A DNA stretch of 64,000 nt from Paraburkholderia megapolitana (GTDB lineage Bacteria > Pseudomonadota > Gammaproteobacteria > Burkholderiales > Burkholderiaceae): the NCBI RefSeq assembly GCF_007556815.1, contig NZ_CP041743.1, positions 1,116,001-1,180,000 on the forward strand. The letters are read 5' to 3'. Below are positions 42,999 to 52,015 of this stretch, piece by piece (positions within the stretch are counted from its first letter, which is position 1; each line of letters begins with the position of its first letter). A program made the translations under genes and the position numbers. Below the pieces are notes generated by a model. That model saw only the letters and a list, made by a program, of their open reading frames with translations, was not told the origin of the DNA and searched no databases.

Positions 42999-44030
42999 AT
43001 GAAAGCACTTGCAAAACTCGAACGCGGGCCTGGCCTCACGCTTACGCGCGTGAAAAAACCTGAAGTCGGCCACAACGACGTGATGATCCGCATCACGCGC
43101 ACGGCGATCTGCGGCACCGATATTCATATCTGGAAGTGGGACGACTGGGCGCAGAAAACGATTCCTGTGCCGATGCACGTCGGCCACGAATACGTCGGCG
43201 AAATCGTCGAGATGGGCCAGGAAGTACGGGGTTTTTCGATTGGCGACCGGGTGTCCGGTGAAGGACACATCACGTGCGGCTTCTGCCGCAACTGTCGCGC
43301 GGGTCGACGCCATCTGTGTCGCAATACAGTGGGCGTCGGTGTGAATCGTGAAGGCGCATTCGCCGAGTTTCTGGTGATCCCCGCGTTCAACGCGTTCAAG
43401 ATTCCGGCTGATATCTCCGACGATCTCGCCGCGATTTTCGATCCGTTCGGCAACGCAACGCACACGGCGCTGTCGTTCAATCTGGTCGGCGAAGATGTGT
43501 TGATTACCGGTGCTGGACCGATCGGCATCATGGCCGTGGCGATCGCGAAGCATGTCGGTGCGCGCAACGTCGTGATCACCGACGTCAACGACTACCGGCT
43601 CGAACTCGCGCGCAAGATGGGTGCGACCCGCGTGGTGAACGTATTGCGCGAATCGTTGCGCGATGTGATGGACGATCTGCACATGACCGAGGGCTTCGAT
43701 GTGGGCCTCGAAATGTCCGGTGTGCCGAGCGGGTTCACGAGCATGCTCGAAGCGATGAATCACGGCGGCAAGATTGCGCTGCTTGGTATTCTGCCCTCGC
43801 AGACCGCGATCGACTGGACCCAGGTGATCTTCAAGGGCCTCGAAATCAAGGGCGTCTATGGCCGGGAGATGTTCGAGACCTGGTACAAGATGGTCGCGAT
43901 GCTGCAAAGCGGGCTCGACCTCTCGCCGATCCTCACGCACCGCTTCCCCGTCGACGACTATCAGGAAGCGTTCGCCACAATGCTCTCGGGCGAAAGCGGC
44001 AAGGTGATCCTCGACTGGACTGCCGCGTAA
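42999..44030 (+). CDS. tdh: L-threonine 3-dehydrogenase, 343 aa
   Basis: Tdh oxidises threonine to 2-amino-3-ketobutyrate with NAD+. This is a zinc-dependent medium-chain dehydrogenase: catalytic zinc ligands in [15 protein letters not shown] (Cys about 38) and [11 protein letters not shown], a structural-zinc Cys cluster in [15 protein letters not shown] (about 92-106), and the Rossmann motif [20 protein letters not shown] (about 168-187). The ATG at 42999 follows AGAGGCA and gives the family N-terminus [13 protein letters not shown]. The frame open from 42942 overlaps kbl and is not used. Confidence 0.96.
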   Translation: MKALAKLERGPGLTLTRVKKPEVGHNDVMIRITRTAICGTDIHIWKWDDWAQKTIPVPMHVGHEYVGEIVEMGQEVRGFSIGDRVSGEGHITCGFCRNCRAGRRHLCRNTVGVGVNREGAFAEFLVIPAFNAFKIPADISDDLAAIFDPFGNATHTALSFNLVGEDVLITGAGPIGIMAVAIAKHVGARNVVITDVNDYRLELARKMGATRVVNVLRESLRDVMDDLHMTEGFDVGLEMSGVPSGFTSMLEAMNHGGKIALLGILPSQTAIDWTQVIFKGLEIKGVYGREMFETWYKMVAMLQSGLDLSPILTHRFPVDDYQEAFATMLSGESGKVILDWTAA

Positions 44031-44053
44031 TTACCGTTTGGCCGCGGGCTGGT

Positions 44054-44722
44054 TTAGTTGCCAGCTGGCGGCCGCACAAACTCCGCCTGAATCCGCACGT
44101 GCACATCGTCGCCGACCGCGGGGTACCAGGTTCCCAATCCAAACTTCGCGCGGCTAAAGCGGCCTTCCGCTGAAAAGCCGAGCGTGTCCTGCTTCGTCAG
44201 CGGATCGGGTGAGAAACCGTTGAACGTGACGTCGAGCGTGATGGGCTGCGTCACATCGCGGATCGTCAGATTGCCGGTGAGTGTGCCGCGCGCGTCGCCG
44301 GTGCGCTCGAACCGCGTGCTGACAAAGCGGATTTGCGGATGATTCGCGGCATCGAACATATCCGCGCCTTTGACGAGCCGGTCGAGGATCGGCACATTCG
44401 TGTCGACGCTATTGGCATCGATCGCGACCGTCACCTGACTCTTGTCCAGTCCGCCCTGATTCCAGTCGAGTTGCGCGTCCACACGATCGAAGCGCATCGT
44501 GAAGCGTGAATATTTCAAATGATCGACGTCGAAGATCACGCTCCAGTGGTGCGGATCGAGCGTGTATTGCCCGGTTGGCACGCGAGCTTCCGTCTGGCTG
44601 ACCGAATGCGTCACGATCTGGAGCGGCGTGCACGCTGTGAGCACAGCCACAGCGGCTACAGCTGCCATCGCGATCGCTGAAAATGTACGTGTGAAAACAG
44701 CGCGGACTGAAAGCGGGTTCAT
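44054..44722 (-). CDS. YceI-family lipoprotein, 222 aa
   Basis: The signal peptide ends in a lipobox-like VAVLTAC (Cys about 31), predicting a lipoprotein in the periplasm. The YceI beta-barrel follows: YTLDPHHWSVIFDVDHLKYS (about residues 53-72), DKSQVTVAIDANSVDTNVPI, HPQIRFVSTRFE and GFSAEGRFSRAKFGLGTWYP. YceI proteins bind isoprenoid or other amphiphilic lipids. That could be relevant in a hopanoid-rich genome, but no specific link is shown. The ATG at 44722 begins the signal peptide. It is tail-to-tail with tdh. Confidence 0.88.
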   Translation of the reverse strand: MNPLSVRAVFTRTFSAIAMAAVAAVAVLTACTPLQIVTHSVSQTEARVPTGQYTLDPHHWSVIFDVDHLKYSRFTMRFDRVDAQLDWNQGGLDKSQVTVAIDANSVDTNVPILDRLVKGADMFDAANHPQIRFVSTRFERTGDARGTLTGNLTIRDVTQPITLDVTFNGFSPDPLTKQDTLGFSAEGRFSRAKFGLGTWYPAVGDDVHVRIQAEFVRPPAGN

Positions 44723-44845
44723 GAACGGGTATCCGGTGAAGGGAGCGATGCCACGATAACCGATCTGGCGTAATCGTGACGCCACCGCTCATTTGCGGCT
44801 GCACACGGCAGCAAGACACTACATCGAACATGGGTTGCTTGACGC

Positions 44846-44865
44846 GGTGGAATGATCGTTCTACC
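44846..44865. promoter_or_regulatory. Palindromic operator before the TetR gene
   Basis: GGTGGAATGATCGTTCTACC is a 20-bp inverted repeat with two mismatched pairs, centred on GATC, ending 8 bp before the TetR start codon. This is the usual size and place for a TetR autoregulatory site; the divergent yceI promoter is also near. Confidence 0.6.
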
Positions 44866-44873
44866 GTTCACAC

Positions 44874-45518
44874 ATGACGACCTCCACTGACCCGCAAACT
44901 ACCGCCGGCGCACGCGAACGACTGCTCGACGCAGCCGAAGCGCTGATCTACGCAGACGGCATCCACGCCACCGGTGTGGATGCGATCGTCCGGTTGTCCG
45001 GCACCGCACGCAAAAGCTTCTATACCCATTTCGAATCGAAGGACGCGCTCGTTGCTGCCGCGCTGGAGCGGCGCGACGAACGCTGGATGAACTGGTTCAT
45101 CGCCGGTACCGAGCAACGTGGGCGTACTCCGCGCACCCGTCTGCTCGGCATGTTCGACGTGTTGCGCGAGTGGTTCGCCTCCGACAACTTTCATGGCTGC
45201 GCCTTCCTGAACGCATCCGGTGAAATCGCCGAGGCAGACGACCCGATCCGTGTCGTCGCGCGCGAGCACAAGGAGCGCCTGCTCGATTTCGTGCGTTCGG
45301 TGTGCGATGAATACGCGGCGTCAGGTGGCGTGAGCGGTAGAGGTGCCGCGCGCCTGTCCCGTCAGTGGTTGATCCTGATCGACGGGGCGATCGGGGTGGC
45401 ACTCGTCAGCGGCGACCCCGATGCGGCGCTCGATGCCCGCGCCGCAGCCGAACAACTGCTCGATGCCGCGTCTGCATCAGTGGCAACGCGCTCGCACACG
45501 CGACGCGAATCAACCTGA
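44874..45518 (+). CDS. TetR-family transcriptional regulator, 214 aa
   Basis: The N-terminal HTH (about residues 13-60: RERLLDAAEALIYADGIHAT, GVDAIVRLSGTARKSFYTHF) is a clear TetR domain. The C-terminal ligand domain has GCAFLNASGEIAEADDPIRV and LSRQWLILIDGAIGVALVSG, a subtype commonly next to small redox or detoxification genes. It is followed after 36 bp by a DUF1348 gene that it may regulate. A palindrome just before its start suggests autorepression. Confidence 0.9.
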   Translation: MTTSTDPQTTAGARERLLDAAEALIYADGIHATGVDAIVRLSGTARKSFYTHFESKDALVAAALERRDERWMNWFIAGTEQRGRTPRTRLLGMFDVLREWFASDNFHGCAFLNASGEIAEADDPIRVVAREHKERLLDFVRSVCDEYAASGGVSGRGAARLSRQWLILIDGAIGVALVSGDPDAALDARAAAEQLLDAASASVATRSHTRREST

Positions 45519-45554
45519 TCTGTACCCACCTTAGCGACAACCCAAGGACCCACC

Positions 45555-46034
45555 ATGAGCGACCCGATCGAAACCCGTCCCCCCGTTCCGCCGTTCACAC
45601 GCGAAACCGCGATCCAGAAAGTGCGAGCCGCCGAAGACGGCTGGAACACCCGCGATCCCGAGCGCGTATCGCTGGCCTATACGCCGCAGAGCGTATGGCG
45701 CAATCGCGCGGAATTCGTCACGGGGCGCGCGGAAATCGCCGGGCTGTTGCGCCGTAAGTGGGCGAAGGAGCTGGACTACCGGTTGATCAAGGAGCTGTGG
45801 GCGTTCACCGACAATCGCATCGCGGTGCGCTTCGCTTACGAATGGCACGACGATTCCGGCAGCTGGTTTCGCTCGTACGGCAACGAGAACTGGGAGTTCG
45901 ACGAGCATGGCTTGATGGCGCGTCGCCATGCGAGCATCAACGATCTGCCGATCCGCGAAGCCGATCGCCTGTACCGCTGGCCGCTCGGGCGCCGTCCCGA
46001 CGATCATCCGGGGTTGTCGGACCTCGGTCTCTGA
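45555..46034 (+). CDS. DUF1348 / NTF2-like protein, 159 aa
   Basis: The protein has the NTF2-like fold signature of DUF1348: [20 protein letters not shown] (about residues 23-42), [19 protein letters not shown], then [20 protein letters not shown] and [20 protein letters not shown]. It is likely a small cytoplasmic protein of unknown activity. The ATG at 45555 is 36 bp after the TetR stop, so the two are probably co-transcribed. Confidence 0.88.
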   Translation: MSDPIETRPPVPPFTRETAIQKVRAAEDGWNTRDPERVSLAYTPQSVWRNRAEFVTGRAEIAGLLRRKWAKELDYRLIKELWAFTDNRIAVRFAYEWHDDSGSWFRSYGNENWEFDEHGLMARRHASINDLPIREADRLYRWPLGRRPDDHPGLSDLGL

Positions 46035-46070
46035 AACACGTTGCGCTATCAGACGCCGATCCCCCTTGCC

Positions 46071-46093
46071 GTGAATGCCCGAGCGGCATTCAC
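46071..46093 (+). terminator. Hairpin after the DUF1348 gene
   Basis: GTGAATGCC, loop CGAGC, GGCATTCAC: a perfect 9-bp stem 37 bp after the stop codon. There is no T tract, so terminator function is uncertain. Confidence 0.4.
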
Positions 46094-46295
46094 CGGCCTG
46101 CCATCAGGCTCCGCTATCGTTCTTCCTCCTGATTGCTGACGGCGATGCGCTTGCCGTCGCAGGTCCCGTACCCGTCGTCCAGAGTAAGCCCTCCACCGTG
46201 CCGCAGCGCGTTGTGAGGTACAGTGCGACGGGCACAGCCCGACTCAATCGACATCACCATCGTGACACCGGCGCTCGACCGGTGACGGAGAAGAC

Positions 46296-46820
46296 ATGCG
46301 CTTTTGGCATACGAGAAACAGAACAAGGCGCGTGGTTGCGCTTGCCGCATTCGTCGCCGGTCTGGCGACGACCTCCCTCGCTCATGCAGCCGACTGGTGC
46401 AGCGGCGGCGTCTGGGTCGACGCGATGCTCGGCTCGTATCACATCGACCCCGATCCCGGTAAGCATTTCGAGCAGTTCAATCCAGGCCTCGGCGTCGAAT
46501 GCTGGCTCGGTAACGAATGGGCGGTAACAGGCGGCGGCTTTCGCAATTCGCTGCGTCGTCCGTCGTGGTACGGCGGCGGTGTCTGGGCACCGGAGTTTCT
46601 GCATTGGGGCTACGTCCGGCTCGCCGCGATGGGCGGCATCATCTCCGGCTACAACTACGGCAACTGGGGCCTCGGCCGCAATCACACGATCGGCCCTGTT
46701 GCAGCGCCGATCGTGATGGTGGAATACAAGCGCGTGGGGGCAAACTTCATCGTCATCCCGCCGATTCCTTCCGACGATCTTCCGTTCACGATCGGCTTTC
46801 AGGTGAAGGTGCGGTTCTAG
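46296..46820 (+). CDS. Predicted outer-membrane beta-barrel protein, 174 aa
   Basis: The signal peptide at residues 1-31 (RVVALAAFVAGLATTSLAHA) is followed by alternating aromatic strands (WCSGGVWVDAMLGSYHIDP, FEQFNPGLGVECWLGNEWAV, GGGVWAPEFLHWGYVRLAAM) and a C-terminal Phe (IGFQVKVRF), typical of small outer-membrane barrels. The overall look is of the PagP/PagL size class, but I do not see firm catalytic motifs. Function is unknown. Its 3' end overlaps the convergent CoA-transferase stop by 4 bp. Confidence 0.65.
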   Translation: MRFWHTRNRTRRVVALAAFVAGLATTSLAHAADWCSGGVWVDAMLGSYHIDPDPGKHFEQFNPGLGVECWLGNEWAVTGGGFRNSLRRPSWYGGGVWAPEFLHWGYVRLAAMGGIISGYNYGNWGLGRNHTIGPVAAPIVMVEYKRVGANFIVIPPIPSDDLPFTIGFQVKVRF

Positions 46821-48283
46821 CCTGCATGCGTGCCTGACGACTCGCGAGGCAGCCACTCCGCGCGATTGCCTCCGAGTACCGGAATCGTTTTGTCCCAGCG
46901 AGGCGGCGTTTCAGACATACGGATGACCGGCCCGAGGCTTCGCAGATCGCCGAACGGCGTGCCGTAGTCGTCCACGGCGTACTGGTTGAACGCCTCCGGC
47001 GATAAACGTCCAGGCGCGTTTTCAAAACGGTCGATCAATCCCTGCCGTTGCAACAGCATGGCGGACTGGCATAGCGACACCTGCACGTGATAACTGCCGC
47101 CTTCCCGTGCCCGACGGGCAAGCGCCAGCATCGTGCCAAAAGCCGCCAGGAAGCCGGTGAGAAAATCGCACAGATACACGGGCGTCAGCTTCGGGCGCCC
47201 CGCTTTCGTCGCGGTACCCTGGATGTCGCATACGCCCGTCACGGCCTGAGCCACCTGATCCCAGCCGGCCCGGTCCGCGAACGGGCCGCCGGAGCCGTAA
47301 CAGTTCACGCTGACGTGGACGAGACCCGGACGTAGCTTCACCAGATCATCGATACCCAGACCGTGTGAGGCGAGACGATGCGGCCGATAACCGTCGATGA
47401 ACACATCGGTGTCGCCGACAAGCTCTCTTAACCGGGCAGCATCGGTCGGCACGTTGATGTCGAGGAAGCAGCTTCGCTTCCCGTGGCTCGTATCGCGTAC
47501 GAAGGGCGGCACCTGAGGCAGTTGCGGCGCCGTCACCATCAGGACGTCGGCACCGTGCTCCGCCAGACCGATGCCGGTCGTCGGCCCCGCGAGGATGCGG
47601 GTCAAGTCGAGTACGCGAATACCGGAAGCCGGCTGCGTACCGCCAGCCGGTAACGGCAACGGCTCGCTGTCGGCCACCCTGGTAATTTCGACGACAGGAC
47701 GGGACGCGAGATAGGCGCCGTGTGGATGCTCGAGCCATTCCTCGGGTGTGCGTACGATTCCGCCGCAGGCATTGGCCGCAGCGATCGCTTCTTCCAGATC
47801 GTCGGCTCGCCAGCGGCGCACCGCTGCAGCCACCGACTCCGGCGTTTTCTCGCATTGCAGCACGTCGAGGACACGACGCTCGAGATGTGGCAGGTTGAAA
47901 TGTGGCAAGAACCAGCGTCCGTCGGCGGTCTGCCAGGGCTGGGTAAGCGCCACCATCTGTTCAAGCGAGTCCGCGATCGGCGCCGGCCGATATTCCCCGT
48001 CAGTTCCTCTGACGAGCGTCATATCTTCCCCACCCAGGGACGTTGCCGCCGCTGCCATGATGTCGACACCGATAGACTGTCGACGCCCGGTTCGCAATTC
48101 CCACAGGTCATTTGCCGCAACCGCTCGTGCGGCGAGCGCGCTCGCCAACGTCTCGCCGATCCGGAAAGGCGACGCAAACATCGGGTCAGCACCCGTGATA
48201 GCGACTTCGTTTTGCGAAATGTCCTTGCCCGCGCGGATCGCCATCAGTTCGCGGAATGCTTCCGGTTTTTCTGTCATCGTCAT
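46817..48283 (-). CDS. CaiB/BaiF-family CoA-transferase, 488 aa
   Basis: Family III CoA-transferase motifs are seen in the second half: VLDLTRILAGPTTGIGLAEH (about residues 235-254), LDINVPTDAARLRELVGDTD, VFIDGYRPHRLASHGLG (about 300-316) and LVHVSVNCYGSGGPFADRAG. The N-terminal 220 residues are a divergent extra half, so the protein is longer than frc-type enzymes (about 430 aa). The acyl substrate is unknown; a link to oxalate through the decarboxylase 4 kb away is speculative. The ATG at 48283 follows AAAGGAT. It is divergent from a LysR gene that likely controls it. Confidence 0.85.
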   Translation of the reverse strand: MTMTEKPEAFRELMAIRAGKDISQNEVAITGADPMFASPFRIGETLASALAARAVAANDLWELRTGRRQSIGVDIMAAAATSLGGEDMTLVRGTDGEYRPAPIADSLEQMVALTQPWQTADGRWFLPHFNLPHLERRVLDVLQCEKTPESVAAAVRRWRADDLEEAIAAANACGGIVRTPEEWLEHPHGAYLASRPVVEITRVADSEPLPLPAGGTQPASGIRVLDLTRILAGPTTGIGLAEHGADVLMVTAPQLPQVPPFVRDTSHGKRSCFLDINVPTDAARLRELVGDTDVFIDGYRPHRLASHGLGIDDLVKLRPGLVHVSVNCYGSGGPFADRAGWDQVAQAVTGVCDIQGTATKAGRPKLTPVYLCDFLTGFLAAFGTMLALARRAREGGSYHVQVSLCQSAMLLQRQGLIDRFENAPGRLSPEAFNQYAVDDYGTPFGDLRSLGPVIRMSETPPRWDKTIPVLGGNRAEWLPRESSGTHAG

Positions 48284-48377
48284 GATCCATATCCTTTGTT
48301 TGATCTTCGATCGCGTCCGATACGCAACCAGCACTTGCAGAATCGACGTACTGAGCTTAGCATCTCGATTAGAGAAT

Positions 48378-48394
48378 AACAAAGTTAACTTGTT
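48378..48394. promoter_or_regulatory. AT-rich near-palindrome in the CoA-transferase/lysR intergenic region
   Basis: AACAAAGTTAACTTGTT is centred on GTTAAC with one inserted A in the left arm. It lies 18 bp before the LysR start and about 95 bp before the CoA-transferase start, the expected position for an autoregulating LysR protein. Confidence 0.4.
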
Positions 48395-48411
48395 CTTAAT
48401 TTGAGAAATAC

Positions 48412-49293
48412 ATGGATCACTCGACTCTGGAAATTTTTTGCGCCGTTGCGGAGGAGCTCAGCATCACCCGGGCAGCCCAGCGGCTCGGCCGGGTGCAGTC
48501 CAACGTCACGACGCGCGTTCAACAGCTCGAAGAAGAACTCGGCGTGACGCTGTTCGTGCGGGAAAACAAGAGAATGCAGTTGTCACCGCAGGGTGAAAAA
48601 TTTCTCGGCTACGCAAAGGGGATGCTGGCGCTGGCAGAAGAAGCGCGTCAGATACTTCGCCCCGGGCAACCCGAAGGTCTGCTGCGCATAGGGGCAATGG
48701 AAAGCACGGTCGCGAGCCGTCTGCCGGAGCCGCTCGCTCGCTATCACCAGATGTGGCCTGGCGTGCAGCTTCGGTTGAGTACCGCCCCGTCTCGCCAGCT
48801 CATCGATGCATTGAAAGATCGCACGCTCGACTGCGCATTCGCGGCGCTTCCGCTCTCAACCGGTGAGACGCCGCAGGACCTGGCCGAACTGGGGCTGACG
48901 GGAGTTCGGGTCTACACCGAGCAACTGGTGCTGGTGTTGCCGCCGGACCACCCGACGGTACGAGAGGCGTCCGATTTGAGAATCCATTCTCTCGCGGCGT
49001 TTAAACAGGGCTGCACCTATCGATCGATCGCGGAAGACTGGTTGCGTTCGCAACCGACCGACACCGTCATCGATATCCAGGAGGTCGGTTCGTATCACGC
49101 CATGCTGGCTTGTGTCGCTTCGGGCTCGTGCATCAGTTTTATCCCACGCAGCGTGATCGAACTGGCGCCCGAAACAACCCGGCTACGCCAGAAGCCAATC
49201 GGCAACGCCGATACATGGATGATCTGGCGCAACGGCTATGAAACACCTGCGCTTAGCGCATTGCGCGAAGCGTTAGCGTTAGCCCATGACTGA
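48412..49293 (+). CDS. LysR-family regulator divergent from the CoA-transferase, 293 aa
   Basis: A winged HTH is at residues 2-60 (STLEIFCAVAEELSITRAAQ, RLGRVQSNVTTRVQQLEEEL), and a periplasmic-binding-protein-like effector domain at about 90-290 (GLLRIGAMESTVASRLPEPL, LVLVLPPDHPTVREASDL). Sequence features such as the early MES motif and the C-terminal GSCISFIPRSVIELAP resemble the PtrR/YneJ-type subgroup. It probably activates the divergent CoA-transferase gene. Its stop codon is immediately followed by an isolated iteron of the replication origin. Confidence 0.88.
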   Translation: MDHSTLEIFCAVAEELSITRAAQRLGRVQSNVTTRVQQLEEELGVTLFVRENKRMQLSPQGEKFLGYAKGMLALAEEARQILRPGQPEGLLRIGAMESTVASRLPEPLARYHQMWPGVQLRLSTAPSRQLIDALKDRTLDCAFAALPLSTGETPQDLAELGLTGVRVYTEQLVLVLPPDHPTVREASDLRIHSLAAFKQGCTYRSIAEDWLRSQPTDTVIDIQEVGSYHAMLACVASGSCISFIPRSVIELAPETTRLRQKPIGNADTWMIWRNGYETPALSALREALALAHD

Positions 49294-49693
49294 AGGTGAG
49301 ATTTTTCGGGAGCACGGTGGCGGGCAACTGAAGACGCTGACGCACCGGAACGCGCCACAAAGGCATGAGTCACGCTACCGATGCCAGTCGCATGATTCCA
49401 TTATTTGCGAAGCCGCAAATATCCATTTCCAGATCCAGAAATTTACGAAAATTACGCGCCGCTGGTTGCCAATCAACCGGATCGATCTGCGTCGCATGGG
49501 GATTAGTCGATAGACGGCGATACTTTCGTTTAGCGAAACGGTGTCGACATTGCATTGCCAGGTCATCGCACTGAAGATGAAAAACTTGCAATGTTCATGA
49601 CATGCCTGTCGATGCCATGCGCGGTTTATTCTAGGGCCGCTTCAACCGATTCAACCGACTCTCCGGTTAGCCCCCAACCTCACGCAGATCACT
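49294..49693. other. 400-bp gap between two lysR genes, with an isolated iteron
   Basis: No credible gene. The iteron at 49295-49311 is described separately. The section 49380-49620 is less GC-rich than its neighbours and probably holds the promoter of the next LysR gene. Small frames here lack ribosome sites. Confidence 0.55.
49295..49311 (-). repeat. Isolated iteron copy 11.7 kb from the origin array
   Basis: GGTGAGATTTTTCGGGA is the exact complement of the array member at 37223-37239 (TCCCGAAAAATCTCACC), and its flanking TTCAG matches the trailing bases of array members. It lies 1 bp after a LysR stop codon. An exact 17-bp match outside the array is very unlikely by chance. Confidence 0.75.
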
Positions 49694-50593
49694 GTGAAGA
49701 ACGCTACTTTGCGTCAACTCAAGACTTTCGAAACCGTTGCACGTCGCCTGAGTTTTGCCCGCGCGGCAAACGAGTTGCATCTATCGCCGCCAGCAGTGTC
49801 GACGCAGATCAAGCATCTGGAAGAGCATGCGGGCGTTGCGCTCTTCGAGCAGCTCGGAAAGAAAATCTACCTCACACCCGCAGGGCAGGAGATGCTCCAC
49901 CACAGTCGCGCGATCATTCACTGCTTCCGCGAAGCCGAAGAGACTCTGGCGAAGATAAGGAGCCTCGCTGGAGGTAGCCTGAGCGTCGGAGTGATCAGCA
50001 CGGGGGGATATCACTTGCCGCGGCTGCTGGCCGGGTTTTCGAACCGGAACGAAGCGGTCGAACTGGATCTGATGATTGAGAATCACGACGGTCTGCTGTG
50101 CCGTCTGGAGGAGAACCGGATCGATCTTGCCATCATGGTCGACGCACCGACGGAGTCGAAATTCATCAGCACGCCCTTCGCGCCGCACGCGTTTTTCATC
50201 GTTGCGTCGCCGCAGCATCCGCAGGTTGGCAAGCACCACATCGACCTTTCCGAACTGAGGAACGAACGATTTGTCGTGCGTGAAGAAGGTTCGGACACGT
50301 GGTATGCGATGCAGCAGTGCTTCAACGGTCGACTCGCACTGAATGATCCGTTGCAAATCAGTAATACCGAGGCCATCAAGCAAGCCGTGATCGCCGGCAT
50401 GGGCATCAGTTTCCTGTCTGCCCACACAGTCGCGCTGGAATTGCAGGCCGGTGTGCTTGCCGTGCTCGATGTCGCGGGTTTTCCGGTGCTGCGAAAGTGG
50501 CATGTCGTCCACCGGGCGGACAAGCAACTGGCACCCGTCGCTCAGGCCTTCAAGGCGTTTTTGCTCGCAGAAGGTGCGACGTATGCCAGTTGA
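49694..50593 (+). CDS. LysR-family regulator (CbbR-like), 299 aa
   Basis: The HTH at residues 5-62 (TLRQLKTFETVARRLSFARA, ANELHLSPPAVSTQIKHLEE) and effector domain at about 92-290 (GGSLSVGVISTGGYHLPRLL, NRIDLAIMVDAPTESKFIST) resemble CbbR-type LysR proteins. The start is a GTG at 49694 directly before the family-like KNATLRQLKTFE. It is convergent with the Mn transporter gene, so its target is not obvious; nearby oxalate/Mn genes are candidates. Confidence 0.85.
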   Translation: MKNATLRQLKTFETVARRLSFARAANELHLSPPAVSTQIKHLEEHAGVALFEQLGKKIYLTPAGQEMLHHSRAIIHCFREAEETLAKIRSLAGGSLSVGVISTGGYHLPRLLAGFSNRNEAVELDLMIENHDGLLCRLEENRIDLAIMVDAPTESKFISTPFAPHAFFIVASPQHPQVGKHHIDLSELRNERFVVREEGSDTWYAMQQCFNGRLALNDPLQISNTEAIKQAVIAGMGISFLSAHTVALELQAGVLAVLDVAGFPVLRKWHVVHRADKQLAPVAQAFKAFLLAEGATYAS

Positions 50594-50630
50594 TGAAGTA
50601 CCGCCGGTCACCCATCGGCTGGGATTCCAC

Positions 50631-51932
50631 TCAGGACAGAACCTGCTTGAGCAAGTCCAGGTTCAGCGCGACGATCAGGATCGTGGCGAGCGTCGCAATC
50701 ACGATCGTCGTTTTGCCGGCCGCGAATGTGCCCATGACACCGCGACGTGACGAGAGCACGACGAGGGCGACCAGCGGGATCGGTAGAAAGAAGCTGAGCG
50801 CCACCTGGCTGATCACCATCGCATTGACCACATTGAAATGCAGGCCGATCACGAAAGCCGGTGCCATGGTCATGATGCGGCGCGCCCAGACCGGAATCCT
50901 GAAGTCGACGAAGCCTTGCATGATGACCTGACCAGCCATCGTGCCGACCACCGAGCTCGACATGCCCGATGCCATGAGCGAGATCAGGAAAACGGTAGCG
51001 GCGCCCACGCCAAGCAGCGGAATCAGCGAGTGATACGCCACGCTGATATCCGAAATGCCGTCCGCGGAGCGTGGAAATACAGCCGCCGACATCATCACCA
51101 TCGCGAGATTCACGAAGCCGGCCATGCCGAGCGCGATCAGGACTTCGCGGTTCGAAAACCACAGGAGCCGGCTGCGTTCCGCGTCATTGCGCGCAGGGGT
51201 ACGGTTCTGCGTGAGCCCCGAATGAAGGAACAGCGTGTGCGGCATGATCGTGGCGCCGATGATGCCGACGGCGAGCGTAATCGCATTGCTTCCGTGCAAA
51301 CGCGGCACGATGCTACCGATCAGCGTGGCGTGCCAGTCGGGCGGCGCAATGAAGAGTTCGCACACGTAGCTCAATCCGATCACCGCGACGAGCGCCGCGA
51401 TGACGAGCTCGAGCGGACGAAAACCTCCACGGTCGAGCAACAGGATGATCATCGTTACGATACCGGTGACTATCAGACCGCAGAGCAGGGACACATGAAA
51501 CAGCAGCGATATGCCTAAGGCGCCGCCCAGAAACTCCGCGATATCGGTCGCCATTGCGGCGATCTCCGAGCCGCACCACATTGCCAGCACGATGGGCTTC
51601 GGGAATTGCTCGCGACACAGCTCCGCCAGGTTGCGGCCCGTGACGATGCCGAGCTTCGCGGACATCGCCTGAAACAGCATGGCGACGACGTTCGCAATGA
51701 CGACGACCCACAGCAGTTCATACCCGCAAGACGAACCCGCCTGAATGTTCGTCGCAAAGTTGCCCGGGTCCATATAACCGACCGAGGCAATCACCGCGGG
51801 GCCGACGAACGGCAGAAACGCGAGTAGACCTTTGCGGCGCCCCGTCAGCACGTCGCGCACAGCGAGTTCGGTCTGTTGTGTCGCGCCCGATATCGACGCG
51901 GCGCTCGCTTGAAATAGTTTGAGTGGAAACAT
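50631..51932 (-). CDS. mntH: Nramp-family divalent metal (Mn/Fe) transporter, 433 aa
   Basis: Eleven hydrophobic helices are predicted. The Nramp hallmarks are present: the metal-binding DPGN in GYMDPGNFATNIQAGSS (about residues 54-70) and MPH in IGATIMPHTLFLHSGLT (about 225-241). These proteins import Mn2+ or Fe2+ with protons across the inner membrane. It lies 83 bp beyond an oxalate decarboxylase gene on the same strand; that enzyme needs Mn, so shared expression makes sense. The ATG at 51932 fits the family length. Confidence 0.92.
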   Translation of the reverse strand: MFPLKLFQASAASISGATQQTELAVRDVLTGRRKGLLAFLPFVGPAVIASVGYMDPGNFATNIQAGSSCGYELLWVVVIANVVAMLFQAMSAKLGIVTGRNLAELCREQFPKPIVLAMWCGSEIAAMATDIAEFLGGALGISLLFHVSLLCGLIVTGIVTMIILLLDRGGFRPLELVIAALVAVIGLSYVCELFIAPPDWHATLIGSIVPRLHGSNAITLAVGIIGATIMPHTLFLHSGLTQNRTPARNDAERSRLLWFSNREVLIALGMAGFVNLAMVMMSAAVFPRSADGISDISVAYHSLIPLLGVGAATVFLISLMASGMSSSVVGTMAGQVIMQGFVDFRIPVWARRIMTMAPAFVIGLHFNVVNAMVISQVALSFFLPIPLVALVVLSSRRGVMGTFAAGKTTIVIATLATILIVALNLDLLKQVLS

Positions 51933-52015
51933 CGTGTGACCCTGGACTCATCGAAAGGGAACCCGGAGCAGGCAGTGCTCCGGGTGGCGACGCAATAAGA
52001 CGTTGATCGAATCCG

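Noticed and set aside
46817..48283. Oxalate-specific formyl-CoA transferase (frc) for the CoA-transferase
   Set aside because: The N-terminal half is too divergent and no oxalyl-CoA decarboxylase is present, so only the general CaiB/BaiF family is claimed.
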